A DNA stretch of 64,000 nucleotides from Hyphomicrobiales bacterium (GTDB taxonomy: Bacteria; Pseudomonadota; Alphaproteobacteria; Rhizobiales; Beijerinckiaceae), in contig CANFLM010000004.1 in assembly GCA_947447895.1 (NCBI GenBank), positions 1-64,000 on the forward strand, written 5' to 3'. The translations under genes and the position numbers were made by a program. The notes under the pieces were generated by a model that saw nothing but the letters and a program-made list of their open reading frames with translations, did not search any database and was not told the origin of the DNA. Every line of letters begins with the position of its first letter. The first letter of the stretch is position 1. Below, one piece after another: positions 15,983 to 25,246 of the stretch.

Positions 15983-16729
15983 ATGTTCACATCACGGCTG
16001 AAACCCCTCTCCGCCACCGCCCTTGTGGCCCTCTTGCTGCTCGGCATGGCCCCTGACACGGCCCGCAGTGCGACCGCGGACGAGATCAAGAAACAGCAGG
16101 ACCAGATCCGCGAACGCTCGAAAGACACCGAGGACAAGGCGCAGGCCGAAAAACAGGCCCGCGAGCGGGAAGACGCCCGCAAAGCGCAGGAATTGCGCGA
16201 CAAGCAGTGGAAAGACGAAAATCCCAACAGCCCGTTTCCGCGTGGCGGCAATCCCGATCCCGCCCATCAGGCCCTGCGCCCGCCTGTTGCGCCCGGCGGC
16301 ATGGTCGTCCCTCCCCCGAGCGGCAATCCCGACCCACGCTTTGTGCAGGCGGCACTGGCCCAGATCGACAGCGAGCTGAGATTGATCAACCAACGCTTGC
16401 AGCGGCTCGAACAGATGCTGAACGCCCAGGGACATTCAGGCGGCTCCCCAGGCGGCCCTGCCAATGGCGGCAGCGGTTCACCCACCAACAATGCCCCTTC
16501 ACGGTCCGGCTCCCAGACCGATTCGATTGCCGACCAGCAAGCCCAGATCCGTGAACGCAGCCGCGCCATCGAAAACCGCGCCCAAGCCGAAGCGAATGAA
16601 AAGGAATGGGCCGATATCCGCAAGGCGCAGGAACAGCGCAACCGGGCAGACAATAGCGACAGTTTCATTACGCCGTCGGTGGTGGCCGATTACTATCTCG
16701 GACCGAAAGAGCCGCGTTTGCGGCGTTAA
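15983..16729 (+). CDS. Secreted coiled-coil protein with internal duplication
   Basis: This 248-residue protein has a signal peptide ending near TARSA (about residue 30). A highly charged helical segment (33-75, QQDQIRERSKDTEDKAQAE) is followed by a Pro/Gly-rich linker, a short coiled coil (LRLINQRLQRLEQML, about 130-146), a Gly/Ser-rich linker, and a second copy of the first segment (180-223, QQAQIRERSRAIENRAQAE). The two copies share IRERS, QAE and RKAQE in register. No enzyme motif is present. Function unknown; a periplasmic scaffold or spacer is one possibility. Confidence 0.7.
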   Translation: MFTSRLKPLSATALVALLLLGMAPDTARSATADEIKKQQDQIRERSKDTEDKAQAEKQAREREDARKAQELRDKQWKDENPNSPFPRGGNPDPAHQALRPPVAPGGMVVPPPSGNPDPRFVQAALAQIDSELRLINQRLQRLEQMLNAQGHSGGSPGGPANGGSGSPTNNAPSRSGSQTDSIADQQAQIRERSRAIENRAQAEANEKEWADIRKAQEQRNRADNSDSFITPSVVADYYLGPKEPRLRR

Positions 16730-16745
16730 GTCTGGCCTCGAGATG

Positions 16746-16782
16746 GCTGCCAGCGGTGATAGAACCGCTATGATGCGGCAGC
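16746..16782. other. Nested inverted repeat between the coiled-coil gene and rpmJ
   Basis: The outer arms GCTGCC (16746-16751) and GGCAGC (16777-16782) enclose inner arms AGCGGT (16752-16757) and ACCGCT (16764-16769). The structure begins 17 bases after the upstream stop codon. It has no T-run, so it may be a weak terminator or mRNA 3'-end structure rather than an rpmJ leader. Confidence 0.4.
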
Positions 16783-16941
16783 AACAGGGGAAAAACACCA
16801 TTTGATGGCAGATTCAGCAAAAATTCACGATCAAGGACTTGCTGAACTGCCCTCCGGTCGTGTATGGGTCCACCTGAATTGTTTTGACGACTTGGAAGTG
16901 CGGGCTCCGGCCGGCCTCCATGACAGAGAAAGAGACTGACG

Positions 16942-17067
16942 ATGAAAATCCGCAATAGCCTGAAGTCGCTGCGCAACCGTCACCGCGACAACCAGCTGGT
17001 CCGTCGCAAGGGCCGCGTTTACATCATCAACAAGACCCAGCCTCGCTACAAGGCACGTCAGGGCTAA
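16942..17067 (+). CDS. rpmJ: 50S ribosomal protein L36
   Basis: The 41-residue product begins [18 protein letters not shown], continues [22 protein letters not shown] and stops at TAA (17065-17067). This is the proteobacterial L36 variant without the zinc-binding cysteines (usual start [13 protein letters not shown]), a component of the large ribosomal subunit. The frame is below 60 codons and is easily missed. It is monocistronic, with AAAGAGACTGACG upstream. A hairpin-plus-T element about 80 bases downstream may be its terminator. Confidence 0.95.
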   Translation: MKIRNSLKSLRNRHRDNQLVRRKGRVYIINKTQPRYKARQG

Positions 17068-17376
17068 AGCCTGACGTTGTCCCTCACGGGATGAGGGGAT
17101 CAGAGGTGCCAAACTCCTGATCCGGCCGTTGAGTTGAGAATATGCGAAGCCTCGCTTGTGCGGGGATTTTTGCATGTGCCATCCCCCAATTGAGGATAGA
17201 CTTCCCAAAGCCTTGTAGGAGCGATCGTGCCTCTGAGGCCAGCGTCGGGACAGTTTATACAGTGTTTTCTGGTCTGCGGATTAACCAGCCTTGCCAAAGG
17301 CCCTGTTGTTTTGGGAAAATTCCGTCTATAGCTATTGTCCCGGTGGTTGAAGCAGCATTGAGATGACACCACCGGA
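17068..17376. other. Gap downstream of rpmJ with hairpins
   Basis: This stretch of about 300 bases has no convincing gene. It contains a perfect six-base stem, CCCTCA (17081-17086) / TGAGGG (17092-17097), and a better terminator candidate at 17150-17171. A minus-strand frame of 90 codons crosses it, but shows no start signal or family resemblance. Confidence 0.4.
17150..17171 (+). terminator. Probable intrinsic terminator of rpmJ
   Basis: CCTCGC (17150-17155), a TTGT loop and GCGGGG (17160-17165) form a six-pair stem including one G-U pair, followed by ATTTTT. It lies about 80 bases after the rpmJ stop codon in the correct orientation. Confidence 0.5.
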
Positions 17377-17547
17377 ATGGATCAGGGCGTCACGATGTTT
17401 TCTGCTATTCCGAAATTTCTATTCCAGCGCGATCTGGAGCTGTCCATCGAAGGCTCTTGGCCTTTTTGGTGCCTGCTGATCGTTGTGCTGTCGTTTGACC
17501 TGTCTTTGCTGATCTCACTGGTCGCCCTGATCGCCAAAGCGCGTTAA
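17377..17547 (+). CDS. Possible 56-residue single-span membrane protein
   Basis: An ATG at 17377 opens a 56-residue frame ending in TAA at 17545-17547. The C-terminal half is a continuous hydrophobic segment (WPFWCLLIVVLSFDLSLL and following, about residues 28-53) closed by AKAR, as in small inner-membrane proteins. A second ATG at 17395 would give 50 residues. The upstream GGAATGGATC context gives only a weak ribosome binding site. No family is recognised. The hydrophobic run is long enough to be more than chance, but the gene is unproven. Confidence 0.4.
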   Translation: MDQGVTMFSAIPKFLFQRDLELSIEGSWPFWCLLIVVLSFDLSLLISLVALIAKAR

Positions 17548-17641
17548 GCGACTTCGTCCGGCTTCCGTTTCCCGGCAACCCACTCCATCTTTCCCTGCCC
17601 GTCCCTGCGGGCAAAGGCCTTCAAATGAGCCTGGCGGGTCG

Positions 17642-18091
17642 TCAGTCCACCTGACCCTGTTTGCCCTTGATCGAGTTCATATTGTACTGGATATGGGTGC
17701 ACCCGCTGGTAGCAAAGCGCTTTTTGGCGCAGACTTTCACAGAGAAATGATCCATCCCCAGATAGCCTGAATTTTTGGTATACTGGAAGATATTGCGGTC
17801 GATCTGTTTGACAACTCCCCAGACCGGCTGGCCGGCGATCTGGGTTTCGATCATCTCGTATCCGTCGGGGATAGGCACCCGGATCATGCAGACCGACACG
17901 CCTTCCAGCCAATAGAGCAGGGTCACACTGTCATTGGTTTCAGGATGCAGCTCGGCCTCTTTCAAGGCTCCCTTGTCGCCGCCCTTTCGCAGGCAGGACG
18001 CATCCGCCTCGCCCGACAGACCAAGAGCAAAGACCAACCCCAGACCGAGCAGCCCGAACGAACGCACAAAACCACGACCTGAACACATCAT
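17642..18091 (-). CDS. Secreted Ig/cadherin-like-fold hypothetical protein
   Basis: From the MM start at 18091 the protein has about 149 residues, with a signal peptide ending near GEADA and GGAG placed about 11 bases upstream. The mature part has the pattern IAGQPVWGVVKQIDRNIFQY followed by TKNSGYLGMDHFSVKVC. This resembles the Gly-Tyr-x-Gly-x-Asp-x-Phe segment of bacterial Ig-like (cadherin-type) domains, common in exported alphaproteobacterial proteins. Four cysteines could form disulfides. Function unknown. Confidence 0.6.
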   Translation of the reverse strand: MMCSGRGFVRSFGLLGLGLVFALGLSGEADASCLRKGGDKGALKEAELHPETNDSVTLLYWLEGVSVCMIRVPIPDGYEMIETQIAGQPVWGVVKQIDRNIFQYTKNSGYLGMDHFSVKVCAKKRFATSGCTHIQYNMNSIKGKQGQVD

Positions 18092-18242
18092 CACGCAACC
18101 AACTCCACCCCGACGCCGATCCCACGACCGGAGACCAGCCACAATATATCCAAGGATCATAGCATTGAACAGGACGCTTTGATGCAAATCAATGTCGGAG
18201 CCCGTCATTGATCTATTCTTCAACGCAGCACAGGAGGCGATC

Positions 18243-18536
18243 ATGCACAATACCATAGCGGATCATCTGCAAAAGTCTGCCGGCCAGATCAGCGCCCAAA
18301 TCAATGCCCTGCACGATATCACCCTGCAGATCGGCGCCTTCCACGTGGCCCGCGCCGAAATTTACCAGAACGCTTGCGAGAAAATGGCAGGGGCCACTGA
18401 TGTCCAGACCCTTTTGGCGTTGCAGCAGGATTTCATCCAGTCCTCGCTGGACAATCTGATGGACCATTCCAGAGCCATGGCCGGACTGTTGACCCAAACC
18501 GCATCCCTTGAGCGTGCGGACGAGAGTGAAAATTGA
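18243..18536 (+). CDS. Small phasin-like helical protein
   Basis: I place the start at the ATG at 18243 because a perfect AGGAGG (18232-18237) lies five bases upstream; the frame runs further back to 18192 without a signal. The 97-residue product is helical and amphipathic (KSAGQISAQINALHDITLQ, then a region ending DFIQSSLDNLMDHSRAMAGLL). This resembles the phasin fold of granule-associated proteins. No polyhydroxyalkanoate gene is nearby, so the phasin assignment rests on overall character. Confidence 0.55.
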   Translation: MHNTIADHLQKSAGQISAQINALHDITLQIGAFHVARAEIYQNACEKMAGATDVQTLLALQQDFIQSSLDNLMDHSRAMAGLLTQTASLERADESEN

Positions 18537-18539
18537 TCT

Positions 18540-19010
18540 TTACTCGGTAATCACACCGTATTTGATCAGATCCTTGATCAGTTTGCGCAAAGCCACCCAT
18601 TGCGCCTCGACAAGTGTTTCGACATCGGTGTTATTGGAGGCAAAACCGGGCTTGATGATAAAGGTGCCATCGTCCTTGCGCATCAGGAAGCCAAGCCCTT
18701 CCAGTTTTTTAAGCTTGCGCCGAGCTGTCGCGCGATCAATTCCTGTTGTATTGGAAACTGTTGAAATATTGACTCCGCGGGCTGAAAGAAGTCCCATTAA
18801 TTCGGAATCACTCATTTCCTTCGTGTGCATTCCCGACTCTACGACATCCTGCATGGCTGCATTGGCCACGACATAGATAATGAGAGCATTATCTATGTCA
18901 TTATCCGCAAATTTTTTCAGGACACGGCAGATTTCGATGAAAAAATCACCGAACTTGAACCCGAATATCCTGTTTTTCACAGGCGAGGGAACGCTATTAA
19001 AATTGATCAT
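18540..19010 (-). CDS. Winged-helix (MarR-like) transcription regulator
   Basis: This 156-residue protein has a helical N-terminus and a winged helix-turn-helix at about residues 80-115 (VSNTTGIDRATARRKLKKLE, then GFLMRKDDGTFII as the wing). A Ser/Thr-rich turn precedes the recognition helix. No ligand-binding domain is added. The stop is four bases from the convergent phasin-like gene. A perfect palindrome, ATGTTCAA-T-TTGAACAT, lies 65 bases upstream of the start and is a plausible autoregulatory operator. The same core recurs upstream of the regulator at 28094-28447. Confidence 0.72.
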   Translation of the reverse strand: MINFNSVPSPVKNRIFGFKFGDFFIEICRVLKKFADNDIDNALIIYVVANAAMQDVVESGMHTKEMSDSELMGLLSARGVNISTVSNTTGIDRATARRKLKKLEGLGFLMRKDDGTFIIKPGFASNNTDVETLVEAQWVALRKLIKDLIKYGVITE

Positions 19011-19361
19011 GCTATCCCGACTTTATAAACACTAATCTATCTATGTGCTTAAAGAATATTTATAATCCCCCTTCATGTTCAATTTGAACATAAATTGGTG
19101 TTTTTTATTCGTAAATATAGCGTTTTTAACCAGCGGTATGACACGCCCGAAGCGCGACGAAGAGCAACCCGGATACAGCCTAGCACGCTCTCCACCGGCC
19201 CATGCTTCAACTTAAAAGTGTCAAACTTAAGGTCATGCAACCAATGCTAGGGCGTTTTGGCCGGTATCCGGTTTCAATTTGAGAAGAGGCACGCAATTGC
19301 TATGCTGGCCCGACAACCCGATTTCAACCCGAGCCCTTCATTTTCCCGCAGGATTAGCCGC
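19011..19361. other. AT-rich intergenic region upstream of the regulator
   Basis: No gene is seen. The left half is AT-rich and holds a 17-base palindrome (19075-19091). The right half is GC-richer and contains two related ACTTAA words (about 19210 and 19226). The region separates divergent promoters for the winged-helix regulator and the GNAT gene. Confidence 0.5.
19075..19091. promoter_or_regulatory. Palindromic operator candidate ATGTTCAA-T-TTGAACAT
   Basis: Eight-base arms around a single T are exact inverses. The site is 65 bases upstream of the start of the winged-helix gene ending at 19010. Its core GTTCAA-N-TTGAAC is repeated at 28891-28903, upstream of the other small winged-helix gene. 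The spacing and symmetry fit a dimeric MarR-like regulator. Confidence 0.55.
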
Positions 19362-19817
19362 ATGAGCACAGTCGTTCGCATCCGTCCCGTCATGATCGAA
19401 GATCTCCCCGCCTGGGAGGTGCTTTATGCCGGCTATGCTGCCTTCTACAAAGTGGCCCAGACACAGGCGATGCGTGACACCGTCTGGTCGTGGCTGATGG
19501 ACCCGCAGCATGAAACCAAGGCGCTGGTGGCGGTTGATGCCAACGGACAATTAATCGGCCTGGCCCATTACCGCCCGTTTGCCCGGCCGCTGTCGGCGAC
19601 AACCGGTGGCTTTCTCGATGACCTGTTTGTCGATCCCGAGGCCCGAGGCAGCGGCGCGGCGGATGCCCTGCTGGAAGCACTCGCGCAAGTGGGCCGCGAG
19701 CGTGGCTGGTCGGTCATCCGCTGGATCACCGCCGAGGACAATTATCGGGCGCGGGCTGTCTATGACCGCAAGGCCGAGCGCACCAAATGGCTGACCTATG
19801 AAATCAAACTAGCATAG
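19362..19817 (+). CDS. GNAT-family N-acetyltransferase
   Basis: From the MSTVVRIRP start at 19362 the protein has 151 residues. Acetyl-CoA binding is shown by LDDLFVDPEARGSGAADALL (the V-x-P-x-x-R-G-x-G motif A, about residues 86-105), followed by RWITAEDNYRARAVYDR (motif B). The protein is probably a free-standing acetyltransferase of a small amine or amino acid; the acceptor is unknown. The frame extends 35 codons upstream without family likeness. It lies ahead of ilvD in the same direction, 85 bases away. Confidence 0.87.
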   Translation: MSTVVRIRPVMIEDLPAWEVLYAGYAAFYKVAQTQAMRDTVWSWLMDPQHETKALVAVDANGQLIGLAHYRPFARPLSATTGGFLDDLFVDPEARGSGAADALLEALAQVGRERGWSVIRWITAEDNYRARAVYDRKAERTKWLTYEIKLA

Positions 19818-19902
19818 CACGCTTGTCAGTTCGCACTTCTAAAACATGCTTTTGCGCCTTATAAAGGGCCGACACATCGCATCATCATAAGGATAGAACA
19901 CG

Positions 19903-21738
19903 ATGCCTGCCTATCGCTCCCGCACTTCTACCCATGGCCGCAACATGGCTGGTGCCCGCGGCCTCTGGCGCGCCACCGGCATGAAAGACGAGGATTTCGG
20001 CAAGCCGATTATTGCTGTCGTCAATTCCTTCACACAATTTGTGCCGGGCCATGTGCATTTGCAGGATCTCGGCCAACTGGTCGCGCGCGAAATCGAACGC
20101 GCCGGCGGCGTCGCCAAAGAATTCAACACCATCGCCGTCGATGACGGCATCGCGATGGGCCATGACGGCATGCTCTATTCGCTGCCCTCGCGCGAGCTGA
20201 TTGCCGACAGCGTCGAATATATGGTCAACGCCCATTGCGCCGATGCGATGGTGTGCATTTCCAACTGCGACAAGATCACGCCCGGCATGTTGATGGCTGC
20301 TTTGCGCCTCAATATTCCGGTGGTGTTTGTGTCGGGCGGCCCGATGGAAGCGGGCAAGGTCACCATTGACGATGTCGAACATGCCGTCGATCTGATCGAT
20401 GCGATGATCGCAGCCGCCAATGACAAGATTTCGGACGAGGATGTCGCCCGTTACGAGCGTTCCGCCTGCCCGACCTGCGGGTCGTGCTCGGGCATGTTCA
20501 CCGCCAATTCGATGAACTGCCTGACCGAAGCGCTGGGTCTGGCCCTGCCGGGCAACGGTTCGGTTCTCGCCACCCATAAGGACCGTGAAAAGCTGTTCCT
20601 GCAGGCCGGACGTGTGGTGGTCGATCTGTGCCGCCGCTATTACGAACAGGATGACGAGACGGTCCTGCCGCGCAACATCGCCAATTTCGCCGCGTTTGAA
20701 AATGCGATGACGCTGGATATTTCGATGGGCGGATCCACCAATACCGTGCTGCATCTGCTGGCGGCCGCCCATGAGGGCGAAGTCGATTTCACCATGAAAG
20801 ACATCGACCGGCTGTCGCGCCGCGTGCCGGTGCTGTGCAAGGTCGCCCCTTCGGTAGCCAATGTGCATATGGAAGACGTGCATCGGGCCGGCGGGATCAT
20901 GTCGATCCTCGGCGAGCTGGATCGCGGCGGTTTGATCAACCGCGATTGCTACACCGTCCACGCCCCCACCATCGCTGCCGCTCTGGATCTGTGGGATATC
21001 GGCCGCACCAAGGATGAAGATGTCAGATCCTTCTTCCGCGCGGCTCCCGGTGGCGTGCCCACGCAGGTCGCCTTCTCGCAGGAGGCCCGCTACAAGGCCC
21101 TTGATGACAACCGCGAAACCGGCTGCATCCGCAATATCGAGCATGCCTATTCCAAGGATGGCGGCCTGGCCGTGCTGTTCGGCAATGTCGCCGCCGATGG
21201 CTGCATCGTCAAAACAGCCGGTGTGGATGCCAGCATCCTGACCTTCCATGGCAAGGCGCGGGTGTTCGAAAGCCAGGACGAGAGCGTGCAGGCGATCCTG
21301 CTTGGCAAGGTCATTGCAGGTGAAGTCGTGGTGATCCGTTATGAAGGACCGCGCGGTGGCCCCGGCATGCAGGAAATGCTCTATCCGACCAGCTATCTGA
21401 AATCCAAGGGACTGGGCAAAGCCTGCGCCCTGATCACCGACGGCCGTTTTTCGGGTGGCAGTTCGGGACTGTCGATCGGCCATATCTCCCCCGAAGCGGC
21501 CGAAGGCGGCCTGATCGGTCTGGTGGAAACCGGCGACGAGATCGAAATCGATATTCCCAACCGCAGTATCCACCTCAAGGTCGATGATGCCGTGCTGGAG
21601 CAACGGCGCAAGGCACAGGATGCCAAGGGCTGGAAGCCAGCCAAACTGCGTCCGCGCAAAGTGACCACGGCGCTCAAGGCCTATGCAGCCCTGACCACCA
21701 GTGCCTCCAAGGGCGCGGTGCGGGTCGTGCACGATTAA
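19903..21738 (+). CDS. ilvD: Dihydroxy-acid dehydratase
   Basis: This 611-residue protein matches IlvD over its whole length. It converts 2,3-dihydroxyisovalerate and 2,3-dihydroxymethylvalerate to the 2-keto acids of valine and isoleucine synthesis. The iron-sulfur cysteines are in [10 protein letters not shown] (about residue 122) and [10 protein letters not shown] (about 189-198). The conserved C-terminal [21 protein letters not shown] is present. The start [19 protein letters not shown] is typical. A strong terminator follows, so the gene is probably a single transcription unit. Confidence 0.97.
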   Translation: MPAYRSRTSTHGRNMAGARGLWRATGMKDEDFGKPIIAVVNSFTQFVPGHVHLQDLGQLVAREIERAGGVAKEFNTIAVDDGIAMGHDGMLYSLPSRELIADSVEYMVNAHCADAMVCISNCDKITPGMLMAALRLNIPVVFVSGGPMEAGKVTIDDVEHAVDLIDAMIAAANDKISDEDVARYERSACPTCGSCSGMFTANSMNCLTEALGLALPGNGSVLATHKDREKLFLQAGRVVVDLCRRYYEQDDETVLPRNIANFAAFENAMTLDISMGGSTNTVLHLLAAAHEGEVDFTMKDIDRLSRRVPVLCKVAPSVANVHMEDVHRAGGIMSILGELDRGGLINRDCYTVHAPTIAAALDLWDIGRTKDEDVRSFFRAAPGGVPTQVAFSQEARYKALDDNRETGCIRNIEHAYSKDGGLAVLFGNVAADGCIVKTAGVDASILTFHGKARVFESQDESVQAILLGKVIAGEVVVIRYEGPRGGPGMQEMLYPTSYLKSKGLGKACALITDGRFSGGSSGLSIGHISPEAAEGGLIGLVETGDEIEIDIPNRSIHLKVDDAVLEQRRKAQDAKGWKPAKLRPRKVTTALKAYAALTTSASKGAVRVVHD

Positions 21739-21765
21739 GAGTGTCCAAAACCACGGCCACAGATC

Positions 21766-21790
21766 AGCCCCGTTTCGACGGGGCTTTTTT
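21766..21790 (+). terminator. Intrinsic terminator after ilvD
   Basis: AGCCCCG (21766-21772) and CGGGGCT (21779-21785) form a perfect seven-base stem with a six-base loop, followed by a run of T ending at 21790. It lies 28 bases after the ilvD stop codon. Confidence 0.9.
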
Positions 21791-21888
21791 GTATGCGGCG
21801 GGCATCACGGCATTATGCCTCTGGCCATTGCAAACGATCCGCCCTAGCTTGTGGATAGGCCGCTGGCAGGCAGGAGACACAAGCAAGC

Positions 21889-23349
21889 ATGACGCCTTTG
21901 TCACCCCCCGAACGAGCCAAAAACCGGCATCTGTTGCGCGTGGCCATGCCAGGCCTTGCGGGATTGATGGCCAGTCTGACGGCCAGTCTGCCGGCTCATG
22001 CCGCCGATAGCGTGCCGCATCAGCTGGGTGGACAAACCGGTCTGGTCTGGACCCTGCCCTTTGCCGGACTGCTGCTGTCGATTGCCCTGCTCCCGCTGAT
22101 CGCACCGAAAATCTGGCACCATCATCACGGCAAGGTTGCCTTGTTCTGGGGTCTGGCATGGGCAGGACCGGCGGCTGTCACCTTTGGTGGAGCGGCCATT
22201 GCCTACGAAATCCTGCACACGGCCTTGCTGGAATATCTGCCGTTTATCATCCTGATCGGCTCGCTCTATTGTGTCACCGGACATATCCACATCCGCGGCA
22301 ATTTGCACGGTTCGCCCGGCCTCAACACCGGCTTTCTGGCGGCGGGCACCGTGCTGGCCAGTGTGATCGGCACGACGGGTGCAGCCATGTTGCTGGTGCG
22401 CCCGCTGATCCGCGCCAATGATGACCGCGCCCATAATGCGCATGTCATGGTTTTTTTCATCTTTCTGGTGGCCAATATCGGCGGCGCCCTGACACCGGTG
22501 GGGGACCCGCCGCTGTTTCTCGGTTTTCTCGAGGGGATCGATTTTTTCTGGACCACCAAAGCCCTGCTGAAGCCGACACTGGTGCTGGCAGGCTCGCTGC
22601 TGGTGATCTTCTTCTGTCTTGATCTCTATCTCTACCGCCACGAAGGCCGCAGCAAGCGGGACCCGACACCCGACAGCCGCTTGACCATCGAGGGCGGCCA
22701 TCAGGCTCTGCTGATCCTGATCATTCTGGCCGCGGTGATTGCCAGCGGTTCGGTGCAACTCGATAGCGTCGATCTCCTCGGCGTGACGCTGGAGTGGCAC
22801 AACATTCTGCGTGATCTGGTGCTGGTGCTGACGGGCGGTCTGTCCTTCCTTCTCTCCAATAACCGGATCAGGCAGGCCAACCAGTTCGATCTCGAGCCGA
22901 TCCGCGAGGTTGCCAAACTGTTCGGCGGCATTTTCGTGACCATCATTCCGGTGCTGGCCATTCTGAAAGCCGGACAGGACGGTGCGCTCGGCGCGGTCAT
23001 CAGACTGGTGACCACCCCGTCAGGCCAGCCGGATCCCGCAATGGTGTTCTGGGTCACCGGCCTGCTCTCGAGCTTCCTCGACAATGCGCCGACCTATCTG
23101 GTGTTTTTCAATGCGGTCGGTGGCGATCCGCTCGCCCTGATGGGACCGCTGGCCCCCACTCTGATGGCGATTTCGATGGGTGCCGTGTTTATGGGAGCCA
23201 ACAGCTATATCGGCAATGCGCCCAATTTCATGGTCAAATCTATGGCAGAAAGCCGTGGTGTGAGAATGCCGGGCTTTTTCGGTTATCTGGTCTGGTCATT
23301 CGGATTGTTGATGCCGCTGTTTGCCATCCAGACCTGGTTGTTTTTCTAG
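21889..23349 (+). CDS. Sodium:proton antiporter / citrate-transporter-like membrane protein
   Basis: This 486-residue protein has about 12 hydrophobic segments. Conserved-looking segments include LPFIILIGSLYCVTGHIHIRG, NIGGALTPVGDPPLFLGFL (about residues 199-217), SSFLDNAPTYLVFFN (about 396-410) and GANSYIGNAPNFMVKS. These paired GDPPL and DNAPTY/GNAPN motifs are typical of the UIT6-type Na+/H+ antiporter group in the ion-transporter superfamily. The N-terminal 40 residues may be a signal-like leader (LPAHAADS). It most likely exchanges Na+ for H+ at the inner membrane. It stands between ilvD and convergent panB. Confidence 0.82.
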   Translation: MTPLSPPERAKNRHLLRVAMPGLAGLMASLTASLPAHAADSVPHQLGGQTGLVWTLPFAGLLLSIALLPLIAPKIWHHHHGKVALFWGLAWAGPAAVTFGGAAIAYEILHTALLEYLPFIILIGSLYCVTGHIHIRGNLHGSPGLNTGFLAAGTVLASVIGTTGAAMLLVRPLIRANDDRAHNAHVMVFFIFLVANIGGALTPVGDPPLFLGFLEGIDFFWTTKALLKPTLVLAGSLLVIFFCLDLYLYRHEGRSKRDPTPDSRLTIEGGHQALLILIILAAVIASGSVQLDSVDLLGVTLEWHNILRDLVLVLTGGLSFLLSNNRIRQANQFDLEPIREVAKLFGGIFVTIIPVLAILKAGQDGALGAVIRLVTTPSGQPDPAMVFWVTGLLSSFLDNAPTYLVFFNAVGGDPLALMGPLAPTLMAISMGAVFMGANSYIGNAPNFMVKSMAESRGVRMPGFFGYLVWSFGLLMPLFAIQTWLFF

Positions 23350-23371
23350 GTCAGGCCATCCCGGCATCAGA

Positions 23372-24187
23372 TCAATAACTATGCTCGGAAGCCGGAAAGC
23401 TCTTGTCTTTGACAGCCTTTACATAATGGCTGATCGCCTGTTCGATGCTGTCGGCCCCTTCCATGAAATTGCGGACGAAACGGGCCGTCTTGCCCGGATA
23501 GATCCCGATCATGTCATGCAGCACCAGAATTTGTCCGGCGCAGTCGACACCGGCCCCGATCCCGATGGTCGGCATGGCGGGACAGGCCCGCGTGACCTCG
23601 GCAGCCAGGGCCGCAGGCACCATTTCCAGCACCAGCATCGCCGCTCCCGCGTCTTGCAAGGCCAAGGCGTCGGCCTTCAGTCGGTCGGCCTCAGCCTCGC
23701 TCTTGCCCTGCACCTTATAGCCACCCAGTTGATGCACCGATTGCGGGGTCAGGCCCAGATGCGCGCAAACCGGCACGCCGCGCTCGACCAGAAAGCGGAT
23801 GGTCTCGGCCATCACCAGACCGCCTTCAAGCTTCACACAATGGGCTCCGGCCGCCATCAGACGGGTAGCACTGTGCATGGCCTGTTCGCGGCTGGCCTGA
23901 TAGGAGCCGAACGGCAGGTCGGACATGACAAAGGCCCGCTTTGTGCCCCGTGCCACGCATTGGGTGTGGTATTCCATCTGTTCCAAGGTGACAGGCAGGG
24001 TCGAGGCATGGCCCTGCAACACATTGCCCATGGAATCGCCCACCAGCAGAACCTCGACCCCGCAACGCTCGAGCAAGGCAGCAAAGCTGGAGTCATAGGC
24101 TGTCAGCGCGGTGATTTTGTCACCCTGCGCGGCCATGCGCGAGAAATCACCCAGTTTCAGCGGGCGCTGGTCTGACAGATAGGCCAT
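23372..24187 (-). CDS. panB: 3-methyl-2-oxobutanoate hydroxymethyltransferase
   Basis: This 271-residue protein is a full-length PanB, which makes ketopantoate from 2-oxoisovalerate and methylene-tetrahydrofolate. Landmarks are [16 protein letters not shown] (residues 28-43), [20 protein letters not shown] with the metal-binding Asp, [31 protein letters not shown] and [14 protein letters not shown]. It is the second gene of a panC-panB unit; panC ends two bases before the panB start codon. IlvD, nearby, supplies the 2-oxoisovalerate. Confidence 0.96.
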   Translation of the reverse strand: MAYLSDQRPLKLGDFSRMAAQGDKITALTAYDSSFAALLERCGVEVLLVGDSMGNVLQGHASTLPVTLEQMEYHTQCVARGTKRAFVMSDLPFGSYQASREQAMHSATRLMAAGAHCVKLEGGLVMAETIRFLVERGVPVCAHLGLTPQSVHQLGGYKVQGKSEAEADRLKADALALQDAGAAMLVLEMVPAALAAEVTRACPAMPTIGIGAGVDCAGQILVLHDMIGIYPGKTARFVRNFMEGADSIEQAISHYVKAVKDKSFPASEHSY

Positions 24188-24189
24188 GG

Positions 24190-25083
24190 TTATTCCTTGA
24201 TTTGTCCGTCGGGGTCGACAGGAGCGATCGCAATATTGTCAATCAAACGGGTTTTTCCCAACCATGCCGCCACCAGCAAGCGGCCCTCCGAATGGCCGTG
24301 CCATTCGCCCAATGTCGTGGCATCGCGCAGCACCAGATAATCGATCCGGAAGCCGGCCTGTTCCAGTTCGGTTTCCGCCGTCCTGATCAGCGCTTGTGCC
24401 GTCCCTCCGGCTGCCAGACCCGTTTTGACGGCCTGCATGGCCCGGGAGAGTCCCGGGGCCAGAGCCCGCTCGGCGGCCGACAGATAGACATTGCGCGAGG
24501 ACATGGCCAGACCATCGGCTTCACGCATCGTCGGTCCGCTCTGCACCATCACCGGCAGATCGAGATCGAGCACCAGTTGCTTGAGCACGGCCAGTTGCTG
24601 GAAATCCTTCTCGCCAAAAATGGCGAGATCGGGCGCGACCTGGATCAGCAATTTGGCGACCACCGTGGCCACCCCGTTGAAAAAGACAGGGCGCGAGGCG
24701 TCTTCCAGTCCTGCGGCGGCAGGACCGGCCATGCTGATGGAGGTGGCAAAACCGGCCGGATACATGACGCCCGCATCGGGGGTAAACACCGCATCGATAC
24801 CGAAGGTGGCCAGCAGATCGAGATCACTCTGCAACTGGCGCGGATAGCTGGAAAAGTCCTCGTTGGGCGCAAATTGGATTGGATTGACGAAAATCGACAC
24901 CACCACACGTTCGGCCTGCCGCCGCGCCTGCCGGACCAGCGACAGGTGCCCCTCGTGCAGCGCCCCCATGGTCGGCACCAGCGCAATGCGCTCTCCCGCC
25001 TGACGCCATGGCGCGACACAAGCGCGGATCGCCTCCACGGTCGGACAGCACAGGACGGGATGGTGCAAAGCGGGATCAGACAC
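24190..25083 (-). CDS. panC: Pantothenate synthetase
   Basis: This 297-residue protein joins pantoate and beta-alanine with ATP. The nucleotidyltransferase motifs are clear: [14 protein letters not shown] (HxGH type, about residues 38-51), [26 protein letters not shown] (about 150) and MSSRNVYLS (KMSKS-like position, about 189-197). The C-terminus includes [13 protein letters not shown]. The length is usual for the family. It is first in the panC-panB operon. Confidence 0.96.
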   Translation of the reverse strand: MSDPALHHPVLCCPTVEAIRACVAPWRQAGERIALVPTMGALHEGHLSLVRQARRQAERVVVSIFVNPIQFAPNEDFSSYPRQLQSDLDLLATFGIDAVFTPDAGVMYPAGFATSISMAGPAAAGLEDASRPVFFNGVATVVAKLLIQVAPDLAIFGEKDFQQLAVLKQLVLDLDLPVMVQSGPTMREADGLAMSSRNVYLSAAERALAPGLSRAMQAVKTGLAAGGTAQALIRTAETELEQAGFRIDYLVLRDATTLGEWHGHSEGRLLVAAWLGKTRLIDNIAIAPVDPDGQIKE

Positions 25084-25246
25084 GTTCGGCCCTCGAAGTC
25101 TGTCGGGGCAGCAATCTGCCTCAAAATTTGGCAGACGTTATCCCCATGCCCCGCCCGCAACAACCCCGACAAAATGCAAAGCAGGTGTGCCGGATCGACT
25201 TTCCTGACGCTTCTGACCAGTCCCCGCCTTTATTGGGCAGCCGACC

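Noticed and set aside
17100-17372. A 90-codon minus-strand frame downstream of rpmJ
   Set aside because: It runs through the terminator hairpin, has no ribosome binding site and no family likeness.
19885-21732. A 615-codon frame antisense to ilvD
   Set aside because: It is the shadow of a fully conserved gene; the product has no family features.
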